A stretch of DNA of 64,000 nucleotides from Pseudomonas putida (GCF_028682175.1 NZ_JANHKS010000009.1:94609-158608); one strand, 5' to 3'. Positions 1-8,587 are shown, counted from the first letter of the stretch. Numbers and translations are program-made. The notes: generated from the letters alone by a model not told the origin.

Positions 1-2
1 TG

Positions 3-1265
3 AAGAGAATGGGTATCGAGATCGACTTCTGGATGCGCCCGTACCGCAACAATTACTTCAAGAAAGCCGTTGATGAGATGTACGAGCATGCCGTGAAGGC
101 GGGTGCCATTTACAAGAAAGTCAGCCAGGAACCCTACTGCGAACACTGCGACAAGTGGGGTTACGAGGCCTTTGGGCGGGGCAATTGCGATCACTGCGGT
201 TCGGACTCCGACGCCAGCCAGTGCGAGGAGTGCGCGCACACGCCCAACGCCTCGAAGATGAGCAATTTCCGCTGCAAGCTGTGCTCTGCGGCCATGATCT
301 GGAGGCCGGTGGAGCGTGAGTTCCTGGCGCTGTCCAACTTCCGCAGCCACCTGAAAAACAGCTTCGAGCACACGCCGCTGCGCCCGTTCATTCGCCGCTT
401 CCTCAATGAGGAATTCGAGCTCGGCCCGGTGGACTGGGGCATCACCCGCCCACATGACGGCGGCCTGGACCTCAAGCCCGATGGCAGCCGGCGCATTCAC
501 ACCTGGGTCATGGGGCTGTCCGGGTATCTGGGTGCGTTTCGCGAGTACCTCAACGAGCACAAGCACGCGCCGTGGGAATACGACGAGTACTGCCGCTCAG
601 GCAAGGGCCGCCTCGTGCATTTCCTGGGTTATGACTGCGCCTTCAGCCACATGATGGTCTATCCGGCGCTGCTGCAGACCATGCACGGCTACCGCATGCG
701 CCAGACGTTCTACACCAACCAGTTCCTGACCCTCAATGGCAAGAACTTATCCACAAGCCGCAACTATGCAATCTGGGCGCGGGACTTGGTTGCCGACGCC
801 TGCACCGACAGCGCCCGGTTCTATCTGGCGCTGATCGCACCGGAGCAGGACACCGACGATTTCGACGTTGAGAAATTCGCCACCTGGCGCGAAGAGATTT
901 TCAACGAGGTGCTGCTCAAGCTGGCCGTCCAGGCCGAACGCGAGCGGGTCGACGGTGACAATCTGAAAGTGACCTCGGCCGATGCCGCCGCGATCAAGAT
1001 CCTGGTCGCCCGCTGGTTCGAGGTGACGTCCGTGGACCACTTCACCATGAAGGGCCTGGCGGTGCTGCTGTCCGACATCATCAACGCAGCCCGCGACCGG
1101 CAATTGCTGGGCAAGCGGATCCTGCCTTACATGGCCTTGATCGGGGCTATCGGCGCACCGGTGTTCCCTGATCTTGCCAGGCAGATCCTGCGCTACTGCC
1201 GGTTTACCGAAAACGAAGTGTTTCATCAGTTGGTGTACGTCAGCGCCGTCGAATACGAGATCTGA
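3..1265 (+). CDS. Methionyl-tRNA-synthetase-like hydrazine synthetase (5' end outside window)
   Basis: This frame is open to the left edge, so the N terminus is missing; the first in-frame ATG is at 9. Counting from that ATG, four CxxC pairs at residues 44/47, 60/63, 72/75 and 89/92 resemble the zinc knuckles of MetRS, followed by a class I DWGITRP segment (142-148). The KMSKS loop is altered to NLSTS (246-250). I infer an aminoacyl-tRNA-synthetase-derived enzyme, not a translation factor. In the known hydrazine-forming machinery (Spb40 type) such a domain, fused to a cupin, joins an N-hydroxylated lysine to an amino acid through an N-N bond. Whether a cupin precedes it here cannot be seen. 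First visible gene of the operon; its stop lies 15 bp before the next start. Confidence 0.75.
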   Translation, partial: KRMGIEIDFWMRPYRNNYFKKAVDEMYEHAVKAGAIYKKVSQEPYCEHCDKWGYEAFGRGNCDHCGSDSDASQCEECAHTPNASKMSNFRCKLCSAAMIWRPVEREFLALSNFRSHLKNSFEHTPLRPFIRRFLNEEFELGPVDWGITRPHDGGLDLKPDGSRRIHTWVMGLSGYLGAFREYLNEHKHAPWEYDEYCRSGKGRLVHFLGYDCAFSHMMVYPALLQTMHGYRMRQTFYTNQFLTLNGKNLSTSRNYAIWARDLVADACTDSARFYLALIAPEQDTDDFDVEKFATWREEIFNEVLLKLAVQAERERVDGDNLKVTSADAAAIKILVARWFEVTSVDHFTMKGLAVLLSDIINAARDRQLLGKRILPYMALIGAIGAPVFPDLARQILRYCRFTENEVFHQLVYVSAVEYEI

Positions 1266-1280
1266 TCGGGAGGCACGTTG

Positions 1281-2405
1281 ATGAAAACCACCTTCGATGT
1301 GATCGTGATCGGCGCCGGTGTGATGGGGGCTTCGATCGCTGCGGCCCTGGTCGAGAACGGGCTGGACGTTGCCCTGATCGAAAAGGGCATCGGCGGCGGC
1401 CAGGGCGCGACCCGGGACACCGGTGGCATCGTGCGCAGCCTGGAACTGGACCCCGTCCTACGGCCGCTGACCAGCCGCGGCGCCAATTACGCCAGCACCG
1501 GCATCGTCAACACATTGTTCGAGGGGGCGCTCAAACGTACGGGCGTTGCCTACATAGGCAGTGCCGAGGTGTGCGGCAAGTACCTTGACGCGGTGGGCAG
1601 CGAAGGCTCGCAGAGTGTCGAGCTGCACGCCTCGGTGGGCGCCCTGGACAACGGCCGGTTCTCCGCGTTCTGCCCGGACGAATGCCTGCTGATCGAACGC
1701 AACGCCGGCATGGTCGATGCGCGGATAGCGGTGTCCAGCCTGTGCCAGTACGTGCGCAGCAACGCGACCTTTCTCGATCATCTGGCTGTGGATAACTGCG
1801 TCGAGCTGGATGGCGCAGTCCAGGTGAACGCCGGCAAGCTGCACCTGCAAGCCACCTGGGTGATCGATGCCTGTGGCGCCAGCAGTCCGGTGTCCAGGCC
1901 GTACGGTGCAGTGCATGCGCGCACCATTCCGTTCACCAGGCTCAGCTGTGACCAGGCGCCGAGCATGCCGGTGATCGCCCATCATCTGAACACTTACCTC
2001 CTGCCATTGGGCAGCAACCTGATGCAGGTCGGCGGACAGCGTCGCCATCGCGCCGCCCGTGTCGAACAGCTCAACCTGTCCGTGCTGGACAACGAGCAGG
2101 ATGTCGTCGAGCGCATTGCCAGGCTCGGGTATGACAGCCAGCACAGCCTGCCGATTGCGACGCACATCGCCTGGGACGCGTATACAGAAGACGGTCGCCC
2201 GTTGATTGGCCGGGTGTCGAGCAAGAGTCACCTGTACCTGGCGACGGGGTTCTGCGGCATCGGTTTCAAGATGGCGCCACGGGTGGCTGAACTGCTGGCC
2301 TCGGAGCTGGGCGGGCTGATGGCGGGGATCGCACTGGATTCCGCGCACCGCTCGACCATGGAGGCGTTCTGTCCCTCGCGGTTCGCCGAGGTGGCCTTGT
2401 CATGA
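1281..2405 (+). CDS. FAD-dependent D-amino-acid-oxidase-like oxidoreductase
   Basis: 374 aa. An N-terminal dinucleotide-binding fold (VIVIGAGVMGASIAAAL) and a C-terminal ATGFCGIGFKMAP FAD-contacting segment identify a DAO/glycine-oxidase-type flavoprotein. The ATG at 1281 is chosen over the TTG just upstream because GGGAGG at 1268-1273 is well spaced. In hydrazine pathways of the Spb38-40 type, the equivalent oxidase cleaves the lysine-derived hydrazine adduct and releases a hydrazino acid. That role is inferred here from the neighbours: the MetRS-like gene upstream and the N-hydroxylase two genes downstream. It overlaps the next gene by 4 bp (ATGA), so translation is probably coupled. An ordinary amino acid oxidase is the alternative. 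Confidence 0.8.
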   Translation: MKTTFDVIVIGAGVMGASIAAALVENGLDVALIEKGIGGGQGATRDTGGIVRSLELDPVLRPLTSRGANYASTGIVNTLFEGALKRTGVAYIGSAEVCGKYLDAVGSEGSQSVELHASVGALDNGRFSAFCPDECLLIERNAGMVDARIAVSSLCQYVRSNATFLDHLAVDNCVELDGAVQVNAGKLHLQATWVIDACGASSPVSRPYGAVHARTIPFTRLSCDQAPSMPVIAHHLNTYLLPLGSNLMQVGGQRRHRAARVEQLNLSVLDNEQDVVERIARLGYDSQHSLPIATHIAWDAYTEDGRPLIGRVSSKSHLYLATGFCGIGFKMAPRVAELLASELGGLMAGIALDSAHRSTMEAFCPSRFAEVALS

Positions 2406-3352
2406 TGCGCCTGGGTATCTGCGCGGCGCTGGACGTCGGCACCACACTGCACGCCCGCAGCTTTCTGCGCGGGGTTTATCTCTCCAGTCATCTGTTCGGC
2501 AACGTTCGCCGTGCGCAGCACTTCTATTTCGACGACGGAGCCAACGCAGCGGGAGGGCGGGCGGCGGCTGAGCGTTTCATCGAAGCAGGCGTCGATGCGG
2601 TGATCGGCCACTTCGCTTCCGAGTCCGCCGCGGCGGTGGTGGAAACTTATGCACAGGCACAGATTCCGCTGATCCTTCCGGCATCGACCTGTGCGGCGCT
2701 GACCGAAGAGGGCAGCACCACCTTTCGTATCTGCGCATCGGACCGTGTGCTGGCCAGGCGCTTGCTGGGGTTTGCCCAAGCCCAGGGATTACGCAGGCTG
2801 GCGTTGTTTGCCGACCCCAGCCTGCACGGTCAGCGGCAACTGCAAGAGCTGAGGGACGGGGCTGATGACTTATCCACAGTGCAGATCGTGGAGGACATCT
2901 CCCAAGCCGACGCAGTGGTGTTCTGTGGACGCCTGAAAGCCAGCCGCCAGTTCCTTGTGGAAAACCGCGCCAGCGCCTGTGGATTACCGCTGTTCTTCAC
3001 CGACGACGCGGCATCACCTGCGCTGGTCGCGGGCCTGGAGCGCACCGGCACCATCTATGCCGTGAGCTTTCCCGTGGCGAGCGACCTGCCCGAGGCGCAG
3101 TCGGTGGACCATGCCTATCAACGTATTTATGGGGAACAGGCCCCGGTCTACGCCATCGAGACACTGGCGGCCTTTTCGCTGATTGAAATGGCCGCCGGCC
3201 AGCGCCGCAGCCTGCTCAACGCGCTGCGTTTCGACCAGTTCACAACGCCCGCAGGTCTCATCAGTTTCAGCAATGGGGAAAACGATCACGCCCGGGTTTC
3301 GCTGTGGGTCTACGAAGGCCAGCGCGTCCACGAGCGACGTCTGTTGAGTTGA
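2402..3352 (+). CDS. Cytoplasmic periplasmic-binding-protein-fold (Leu/Ile/Val-binding-like) protein
   Basis: 316 aa. It resembles type I periplasmic binding proteins of the LivK/AmiC kind: a segment around residues 60-95 (VDAVIGHFASESAAAVVETY, then IPLILPASTCAALTEEG) matches the family's typical IGH...S and ISPAATNPALTE region. No signal peptide or lipobox is visible, so it is probably cytoplasmic, like AmiC-type ligand sensors. No permease or ATPase gene is nearby. The start ATG overlaps the previous stop (ATGA); a second ATG follows at once. The role in the operon is unknown; it could sense or hold an amino-acid-like intermediate. The fold assignment is fairly sure, the function is not. 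Confidence 0.6.
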   Translation: MMRLGICAALDVGTTLHARSFLRGVYLSSHLFGNVRRAQHFYFDDGANAAGGRAAAERFIEAGVDAVIGHFASESAAAVVETYAQAQIPLILPASTCAALTEEGSTTFRICASDRVLARRLLGFAQAQGLRRLALFADPSLHGQRQLQELRDGADDLSTVQIVEDISQADAVVFCGRLKASRQFLVENRASACGLPLFFTDDAASPALVAGLERTGTIYAVSFPVASDLPEAQSVDHAYQRIYGEQAPVYAIETLAAFSLIEMAAGQRRSLLNALRFDQFTTPAGLISFSNGENDHARVSLWVYEGQRVHERRLLS

Positions 3353-3404
3353 ATCGGGCCACGAGCGGCTCGCCAAGTCTTTGAACATTCCAGGAAGAAC
3401 CATC

Positions 3405-4763
3405 ATGAATCAGTTTGAAAACGAGGGACTGCGCCAGGAACTGGACGTCGTATCGGTCGGCTTCGGCCCAGCCGGTATCGCCTTGGCCTGTGCACTGGAA
3501 GATGAAGCCGAGGACAACGGCAAGAAGCCGTTCGCCAAGGTGCGGTTTTTCGAGAAGGGGCGCGATTCAACCTGGCACGGCGCGTTTCTGCTTTCCGGCA
3601 CCGACATCAATCACCACGTGTTCCGCGACCTGGTGACCCCACGCAACCCGCGCAGCCGCTTCTCGTTCGCCATGTACCTGAAAGAGAAGGGGCGCCTGTA
3701 CAAATTTGGCTTGTTGGGGCGTCCTGCAAGCCGGGTGGAATGGTCCGACTACATTGGATGGGTCGCGGCACAACTCAAGGACTACGTTGCCTACGACGAG
3801 GGCGTGCTGGATGTGCTGCCGGTGGCCGAAAAAGGCATCTTGCGGGCAGTCGATGTCGTGACAGCCCAAGGCACCTATCGCACAAGGCGCTTGGTGCTTT
3901 CCCACGGCAGCCTGCCGCGAATTCCCGAGGCATTCAGCGCCCATCTCGGCGGCCGGGTGTTCCACACCTCGCAGTACCTGAAGAACATCCATCTGGGCGG
4001 CGGGCCGATTGCCCAGCGTTGGCTGGTGCTGGGGTCCGGGCAAAGCGCCGGGGAGGCGGTCGCGCACCTGCTGGGCGCCGCGCCGACCACCCAGGTGCAT
4101 TCGGTGCATCGCGGGGTCGGTTTCCGGGTCGGGCAATTGGGCCAGTTTCCCAACATGGCTTTCCTGCCGGAGCAGGTCGACTACTTCCATCAACTGGAGC
4201 CGGCCCGCCGCAGCAAGGTGTTCGACGAGATTCGTTCGACCAACTACGCAGGCATCGACGCCGATGAGAGTCAGGCGTTGTACTCCTTCATGTACGAAGG
4301 CGAGGTCAGCGGGCATCAGCGTCTGAACCTGCACACCTGGTCGAATGTGGTGTCTGTGGAAAAGGTCGGCGACGCCTACTCGGTGGTGCTGCGGGACAGC
4401 AATACCGGGCTTGAGAGCACGCTGTACGTCGATGGCATTGTGCTGGGCACCGGCTACGAGCAACTGGCGGTGCCGCCGCTGCTGACATTGCTGCAGCCCT
4501 GGCTGGTGCGCGATGAAGACGGCAGCCTGGCCGTGGATCGGCAGTACCGCGTGAGCCTGCAACACAGCGAAGGTGTACAGATTCTGGCCAACGGCACGTC
4601 GGAAAAGACCCATGGCATCAGCGATGCGCAGTCCTTCTCCATGGTCGCGTTGCGCGCCCAGCAACTGACCGATGCCTTGCTGGCGACGCAACCCCGGCAA
4701 CTGGCGCCCGTGGTGGCTCACCCAAGGATGCCGAAACCGGCACGCGCCGAGGCCCGCCCATGA
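3405..4763 (+). CDS. Lysine/ornithine N-hydroxylase (SidA/IucD/PvdA family)
   Basis: 452 aa. FAD-binding motif VGFGPAGIALACALE near the N terminus, NADPH-binding GSGQSAGEAVAHLL in the middle, and the GIVLGTGYE signature near residue 350 identify an N-hydroxylating flavoprotein monooxygenase. The ATG at 3405 is preceded by AGGAAG; an in-frame TTG at 3381 has no good ribosome site. Family members hydroxylate the side-chain amine of lysine or ornithine. Beside a MetRS-like protein and a DAO-like oxidase, lysine N6-hydroxylation for N-N bond formation is the most likely role; siderophore hydroxamate synthesis is the alternative, but no NRPS, IucA/IucC or receptor gene is in view. The stop overlaps the next start by 4 bp. 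Confidence 0.85.
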   Translation: MNQFENEGLRQELDVVSVGFGPAGIALACALEDEAEDNGKKPFAKVRFFEKGRDSTWHGAFLLSGTDINHHVFRDLVTPRNPRSRFSFAMYLKEKGRLYKFGLLGRPASRVEWSDYIGWVAAQLKDYVAYDEGVLDVLPVAEKGILRAVDVVTAQGTYRTRRLVLSHGSLPRIPEAFSAHLGGRVFHTSQYLKNIHLGGGPIAQRWLVLGSGQSAGEAVAHLLGAAPTTQVHSVHRGVGFRVGQLGQFPNMAFLPEQVDYFHQLEPARRSKVFDEIRSTNYAGIDADESQALYSFMYEGEVSGHQRLNLHTWSNVVSVEKVGDAYSVVLRDSNTGLESTLYVDGIVLGTGYEQLAVPPLLTLLQPWLVRDEDGSLAVDRQYRVSLQHSEGVQILANGTSEKTHGISDAQSFSMVALRAQQLTDALLATQPRQLAPVVAHPRMPKPARAEARP

Positions 4764-5779
4764 ATTTCATCTCCCATATCGTCGGCGATTCGAACTTTGT
4801 CCGTCTCAAAGGGCTGGGCTTCGAGAATCTGCACTTGAAGCTTGAGTCCTGCAACCCGGCCGGCTCGATCAAGATGAAAACTGCCATCGGCCTGATCGAT
4901 TCCTACGCCGAGCGACGACTTATCCACAAGGACACCGTGCTGATCGAGTCATCGTCCGGCAACCTCGGCGTGGCATTGGCCATGATCTGCGCCGAACGTG
5001 GCTACAAGTTCTGCTGCGTGGTCGATCCCAACACCAATCTGCACAACATCAAGATGATGGAAGCGTTCGGCGCGCAGATCGTGATCGTCACCGAACGTGA
5101 TGACAACGACGGCTATCTGGGCACCCGCATCCGTTATATCCGCGACACCGTCACCCGTGACCCGCGCTATCTGTGGCTCAATCAGTACAGCAACCCGGCA
5201 AACGCACTGACTCACGAACAGACCACCGCCCGGTCGATTCACATCGCCTTTCCAGCCCTGGACTATCTGGTGGTTGGCGCCGGGACTACAGGCACGCTGA
5301 TGGGGTGTGTGCAGTATTTCCGCAAGCATTCGCCGCGCACCAAGATCATCGCGGTAGACAGCGCAGGCTCCGTGACCTTTGGCCAGGCGCCGGGCAAACG
5401 ATTCATTCCGGGGCTGGGATCGAGCCAGATGCCGCCGATCTTTCGCGCCACCCATCTGCACAAACAGCAGGTCGTGGACGAGCGCGCGACGGTTGCCATG
5501 TGCCGCTGGCTGGCCAAGTCCAACGGCGTCCTAGCGGGCGGATCGACCGGCACCGTGGTAGCCGGTCTGGCGGCGCCGTCGCTGGGGATTCCCAAGGACG
5601 CCGTGGTGGTCGCGATCTCTCCGGACGCCGGCGAGCGCTATCTGGAAACCATCTACAACGATGAATGGGTGATGCAGAAGTTCGGTCGCGCGGAGCTTGC
5701 CGCGCTAGGTTCGCAGCCCATCGGCCGTTACCTGAAAAACTATGTGCACACTTTCGAAGGGGAGGCGCTCAATGTCTGA
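4760..5779 (+). CDS. sbnA: SbnA-like 2,3-diaminopropionate synthase (PLP-dependent, cysteine-synthase fold)
   Basis: 339 aa, fold-type II PLP enzyme. SCNPAGSIKMKTA near residue 35 carries the PLP lysine, ESSSGNLGVALA is the substrate/PLP asparagine loop, and VGAGTTGTLMG is the phosphate-binding glycine loop. These features and the length match SbnA, which condenses O-phospho-L-serine with L-glutamate. The next gene encodes the SbnB partner, and the pair together makes L-2,3-diaminopropionate. The start overlaps the N-hydroxylase stop (ATGA). It could instead use a hydrazine as nucleophile to make a beta-substituted alanine; sequence alone does not decide this. Confidence 0.8.
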   Translation: MNFISHIVGDSNFVRLKGLGFENLHLKLESCNPAGSIKMKTAIGLIDSYAERRLIHKDTVLIESSSGNLGVALAMICAERGYKFCCVVDPNTNLHNIKMMEAFGAQIVIVTERDDNDGYLGTRIRYIRDTVTRDPRYLWLNQYSNPANALTHEQTTARSIHIAFPALDYLVVGAGTTGTLMGCVQYFRKHSPRTKIIAVDSAGSVTFGQAPGKRFIPGLGSSQMPPIFRATHLHKQQVVDERATVAMCRWLAKSNGVLAGGSTGTVVAGLAAPSLGIPKDAVVVAISPDAGERYLETIYNDEWVMQKFGRAELAALGSQPIGRYLKNYVHTFEGEALNV

Positions 5780-6779
5780 TTTCCATGTGATTCCGGGCGC
5801 GGTCATCAAGGATATCCTCGACACCCAGGCCCACACCATGGTCGCCCGCGTCGAGCAGGTGTACCTGCAACATCACGACGGTCAGACCCTGAACCCCGAC
5901 AGCTATTTCCTGCGTTTCCCACAGCAGCCCGCGAACCGCATCATCGCGTTGCCCGCATCGCTGGAAGGTGAAGAGGCGGTTGCCGGGATCAAATGGATTT
6001 CCAGCTTTCCGGGCAACGTCGCGCAGCACAAACCCCGCGCTTCTGCGGTGGTGATCCTTAACCATCGCGACACCGGCTACCCCTATGCCTGCCTTGAAGG
6101 CGCGCAGATCAGCGCTGTAAGAACCGCGGCGTCGGCGGTGTCAGGGGCTTACTGGCTCAATGGTCAGTCCCGCAGGGCCGCAACGCTAGGATTCATCGGT
6201 GCAGGGGTGATTGCCCGCAATATTGCGCGGATGCTGGCGGTGGAGGGTTGGGAAATCGCTCATGCGGTGGTCCACGATTTCGACGAGGCATCAAGCCGCG
6301 CGCTCACCGGTTATATCGAGCAGACCGACTTGTGCACAGCCCGTAGCGGATCACTGGACGAGGCGTTGGCCGCCGATCTGGTGATTTTTGCAACAACGGC
6401 AGGCGAGCCCTATGTACAGCCGCCAATGAGCTTCCGCCCTGGCCAGGTAGTGCTCAACATCTCCCTGCGGGACATCGCACCGCAATTGTTGCTGGCGTCC
6501 AACAACCTGTGTGACGACATCGAGCACTGCATGAAGGCTAACACCTCGCCCCATCTGGCCGAGCAGTTGACCGGCAACCGGGATTTCATGAACGGCACGC
6601 TGGCAGGCCTGATTCGTGGGGAGGTCGCGCTGGATCCGGACAAGGCGTCGATCTTCTCGCCGTTCGGCCTGGGGGTGCTGGACCTGGCCTTGAGCAAGTT
6701 CATTGTCGACACGGCGCTGGCCGATTCACGAGCCGTCGCCATCGACTCCTTCTTCGGAGAAACCCTCAGATGGAACTGA
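5772..6779 (+). CDS. sbnB: SbnB-like N-((2S)-2-amino-2-carboxyethyl)-L-glutamate dehydrogenase
   Basis: 335 aa, ornithine cyclodeaminase/mu-crystallin family. The NAD-binding Rossmann loop is GFIGAGVIARNIARML near residue 150. SbnB oxidises the SbnA product, giving L-2,3-diaminopropionate and 2-oxoglutarate. The ATG at 5772 follows GGAGG at 5761-5765; an in-frame ATG 30 bp upstream lies inside sbnA and has no clear site. It overlaps sbnA by 8 bp and the next gene by 10 bp. Adjacency to the SbnA-like gene is the strongest support for this over a plain ornithine cyclodeaminase. Confidence 0.82.
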   Translation: MSDFHVIPGAVIKDILDTQAHTMVARVEQVYLQHHDGQTLNPDSYFLRFPQQPANRIIALPASLEGEEAVAGIKWISSFPGNVAQHKPRASAVVILNHRDTGYPYACLEGAQISAVRTAASAVSGAYWLNGQSRRAATLGFIGAGVIARNIARMLAVEGWEIAHAVVHDFDEASSRALTGYIEQTDLCTARSGSLDEALAADLVIFATTAGEPYVQPPMSFRPGQVVLNISLRDIAPQLLLASNNLCDDIEHCMKANTSPHLAEQLTGNRDFMNGTLAGLIRGEVALDPDKASIFSPFGLGVLDLALSKFIVDTALADSRAVAIDSFFGETLRWN

Positions 6780-8587
6780 CCACCGCGCTTCGCCTGGATG
6801 ACGTGTTTGCTGACAAATGGCCTGTGGATAAATCAGAAGAGAAGCCCGCCGTCAGAATCGGCATCGTGGGTTGCGGGTCTCGCGGGCTGACGGTGCTTGA
6901 ACGGCTGTGCGCGTTGGCGGAAAAAACTCAGCGGCGTATCGAGATCAGCGTGTTCGATCCGCACCGGCCGGGGCCGGGCCTGCATTCGGTGGAACAGCCC
7001 GAGTACCTGATGCTCAACACGGTTGCATCGCAGATTTCCATGTTTCCCGATCAGGCAGCCTTGGGCGGTTTCAGTGGGCGTCAGGGACCCAATTTCTATG
7101 AGTGGTGCCTGCGCTTCAAGCCTGCGAGGGTGGTCCAGCCCAATGAATTCCTGCCCCGTCAGTGGCTGGGTGAATACCTTGCCTGGACCTATGAAGAGAT
7201 CATCAGGACGCTGCCCGAGCAAGTGCGGATCAACCATGTCTCCCGGACTGTGGATAACATCGAGCACACCGATTGGGGTGGCTATGTACTGTCCACAACG
7301 GGGGGGCATCGACATGCAGTGGACTGGTTATTGCTGACAGTCGGGCATGCTCGGGCGCCGGCTATCGCTGAACACTCCACAGGCCAAACCCGTCGTTTGC
7401 AGGCTTATCCACAGCCGCTTTCCCTGCAAGGTATTTCATCCACAGACCGGGTCGGCGTCGAAGGGTTGGGCCTCTCGGCGATGGACGCCATCGCCGGGCT
7501 GACAGTCGGACGCGCGGGGCGCTTCGAACATGGCCCTGATGGCTTGCGATACATTGCGTCGGGTGAAGAACCGCAGGTGTTCATGTATTCGCGCAGCGGG
7601 CTGCCGTATCGCACGCGCCCCGACATTACCCCGAACAGGGCGGGCGGCACTGCCCTGATTTTCACCTTGTCGGCCGTCGCTGATCTGCGCGCTCAACACC
7701 CGCAGGGCCTGGATTTTGAAGCCCAGGTGCTGCCGCTCATCAAGGCGGAAATGTACGCCGAATACTTCGGGATGGTTGCAGAGCAGGCGGGGGAATCCGG
7801 GCTCAAGATCAAGTCGCAGATCATGACCGCGTTCCTCTTGGAAGATCTGGCGGCCAAGGTTGAAGAGCTTGCCCAGCGCTTCAGCGCGCCGATGTTGCCA
7901 GAGAGCCTTTTCAATTCTCGGGCCCTGCAGCCACCGATTGAGAATTATCCACAGTGGATGCGCAGTTTCATCGAAGCAGACCTGCTGCAAAGCCAAACCG
8001 GCCTGGATCGCTGCCCGATCAAGGCCGCTGCGGAAGTATGGAGAAGTTGTCGTGAACAATTGCGCAGGGTTGTGGATAACAAAGGCCTGAGTGCGAATTC
8101 CCATCGGGTTTTCTTCGAGGAGTACGCGCCATTGGTCAATCGTCTGGTGGCGGGGCCCCAGAAAGAGCGGCATCAGGAGCTGCTGGCGCTAGAGGAGGCG
8201 GGGATACTGAGGTGGGTGCATGGCTCGAAAGTTATGCACAATGCACATTCTGGCCAGACCTCGATTTTGGATGGAGAAGGGCGTCATACCCCTCTCGAAG
8301 CCATTGTCGTAGCCCGTGCCACCGAGCCTGACGAGGCCGCGCTGCCAACAATCATCCGTCAGCTCAAGGCCAGTGGAATTATCCACAGCCTGGATGGCGA
8401 AGGTCGTGGAGTCACCGTCGATGGTGAAGGCAAGGCCCAGCCCAATCTGTGGATAACCGGCCCGATCGTCGAAGGCGCGACCTACTACAACCACTATGTG
8501 CCGTCATCGGGCAGCTATTCCCGAGCTTTCGTGGACGCCGACCGGATTGCGCGGGAGATGTTGGGGCTGTGCGTTTCCGTCCCGTAG
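6770..8587 (+). CDS. FAD/NAD(P)-binding protein of the HI0933-unrelated NAD_binding_9 type
   Basis: 605 aa. The N terminus (IGIVGCGSRGLTVLERL, residues 27-43) is a dinucleotide-binding fold, followed by EYLMLNTVASQISMFPD, typical of the FAD-NAD(P)-binding family (PF13454) found in many bacterial secondary-metabolite clusters. A second FAD-contact segment lies near the C terminus (WITGPIVEGATYYNHYVPS). The reaction is unknown; an oxidative tailoring step on the hydrazine or amine is plausible. It overlaps sbnB by 10 bp with GGAG upstream. It is odd in carrying seven perfect TTATCCACA 9-mers, on both strands, within one gene. Confidence 0.65.
   Translation: MELTTALRLDDVFADKWPVDKSEEKPAVRIGIVGCGSRGLTVLERLCALAEKTQRRIEISVFDPHRPGPGLHSVEQPEYLMLNTVASQISMFPDQAALGGFSGRQGPNFYEWCLRFKPARVVQPNEFLPRQWLGEYLAWTYEEIIRTLPEQVRINHVSRTVDNIEHTDWGGYVLSTTGGHRHAVDWLLLTVGHARAPAIAEHSTGQTRRLQAYPQPLSLQGISSTDRVGVEGLGLSAMDAIAGLTVGRAGRFEHGPDGLRYIASGEEPQVFMYSRSGLPYRTRPDITPNRAGGTALIFTLSAVADLRAQHPQGLDFEAQVLPLIKAEMYAEYFGMVAEQAGESGLKIKSQIMTAFLLEDLAAKVEELAQRFSAPMLPESLFNSRALQPPIENYPQWMRSFIEADLLQSQTGLDRCPIKAAAEVWRSCREQLRRVVDNKGLSANSHRVFFEEYAPLVNRLVAGPQKERHQELLALEEAGILRWVHGSKVMHNAHSGQTSILDGEGRHTPLEAIVVARATEPDEAALPTIIRQLKASGIIHSLDGEGRGVTVDGEGKAQPNLWITGPIVEGATYYNHYVPSSGSYSRAFVDADRIAREMLGLCVSVP
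6823..8456. other. Cluster of perfect DnaA-box words inside the last operon gene
   Basis: TTATCCACA or its complement occurs at 6823, 7249, 7405, 7945, 8071, 8389 and 8448, with a TTATGCACA at 8232. Four further copies lie upstream in the operon, at 747, 1787, 2870 and 4920. The sites are inside codons and on both strands. No AT-rich unwinding element or replication gene is present. Confidence 0.6.

Noticed and set aside
3..1265. Ordinary methionyl-tRNA synthetase (metG)
   Set aside because: Degenerate KMSKS, no anticodon-domain match recognised, and the operon context is biosynthetic.
3405..6779. Staphyloferrin B-like siderophore locus because of SbnA/SbnB and an N-hydroxylase
   Set aside because: No IucA/IucC-type NIS synthetase, decarboxylase, exporter or TonB receptor is visible; the MetRS-like and DAO-like genes fit hydrazine chemistry better. 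The sequence left of the window could still change this.
6823..8456. Possible replication origin because of many DnaA boxes
   Set aside because: All boxes lie inside codons, there is no AT-rich unwinding region, and dnaA, dnaN, gidA or rep genes are absent.
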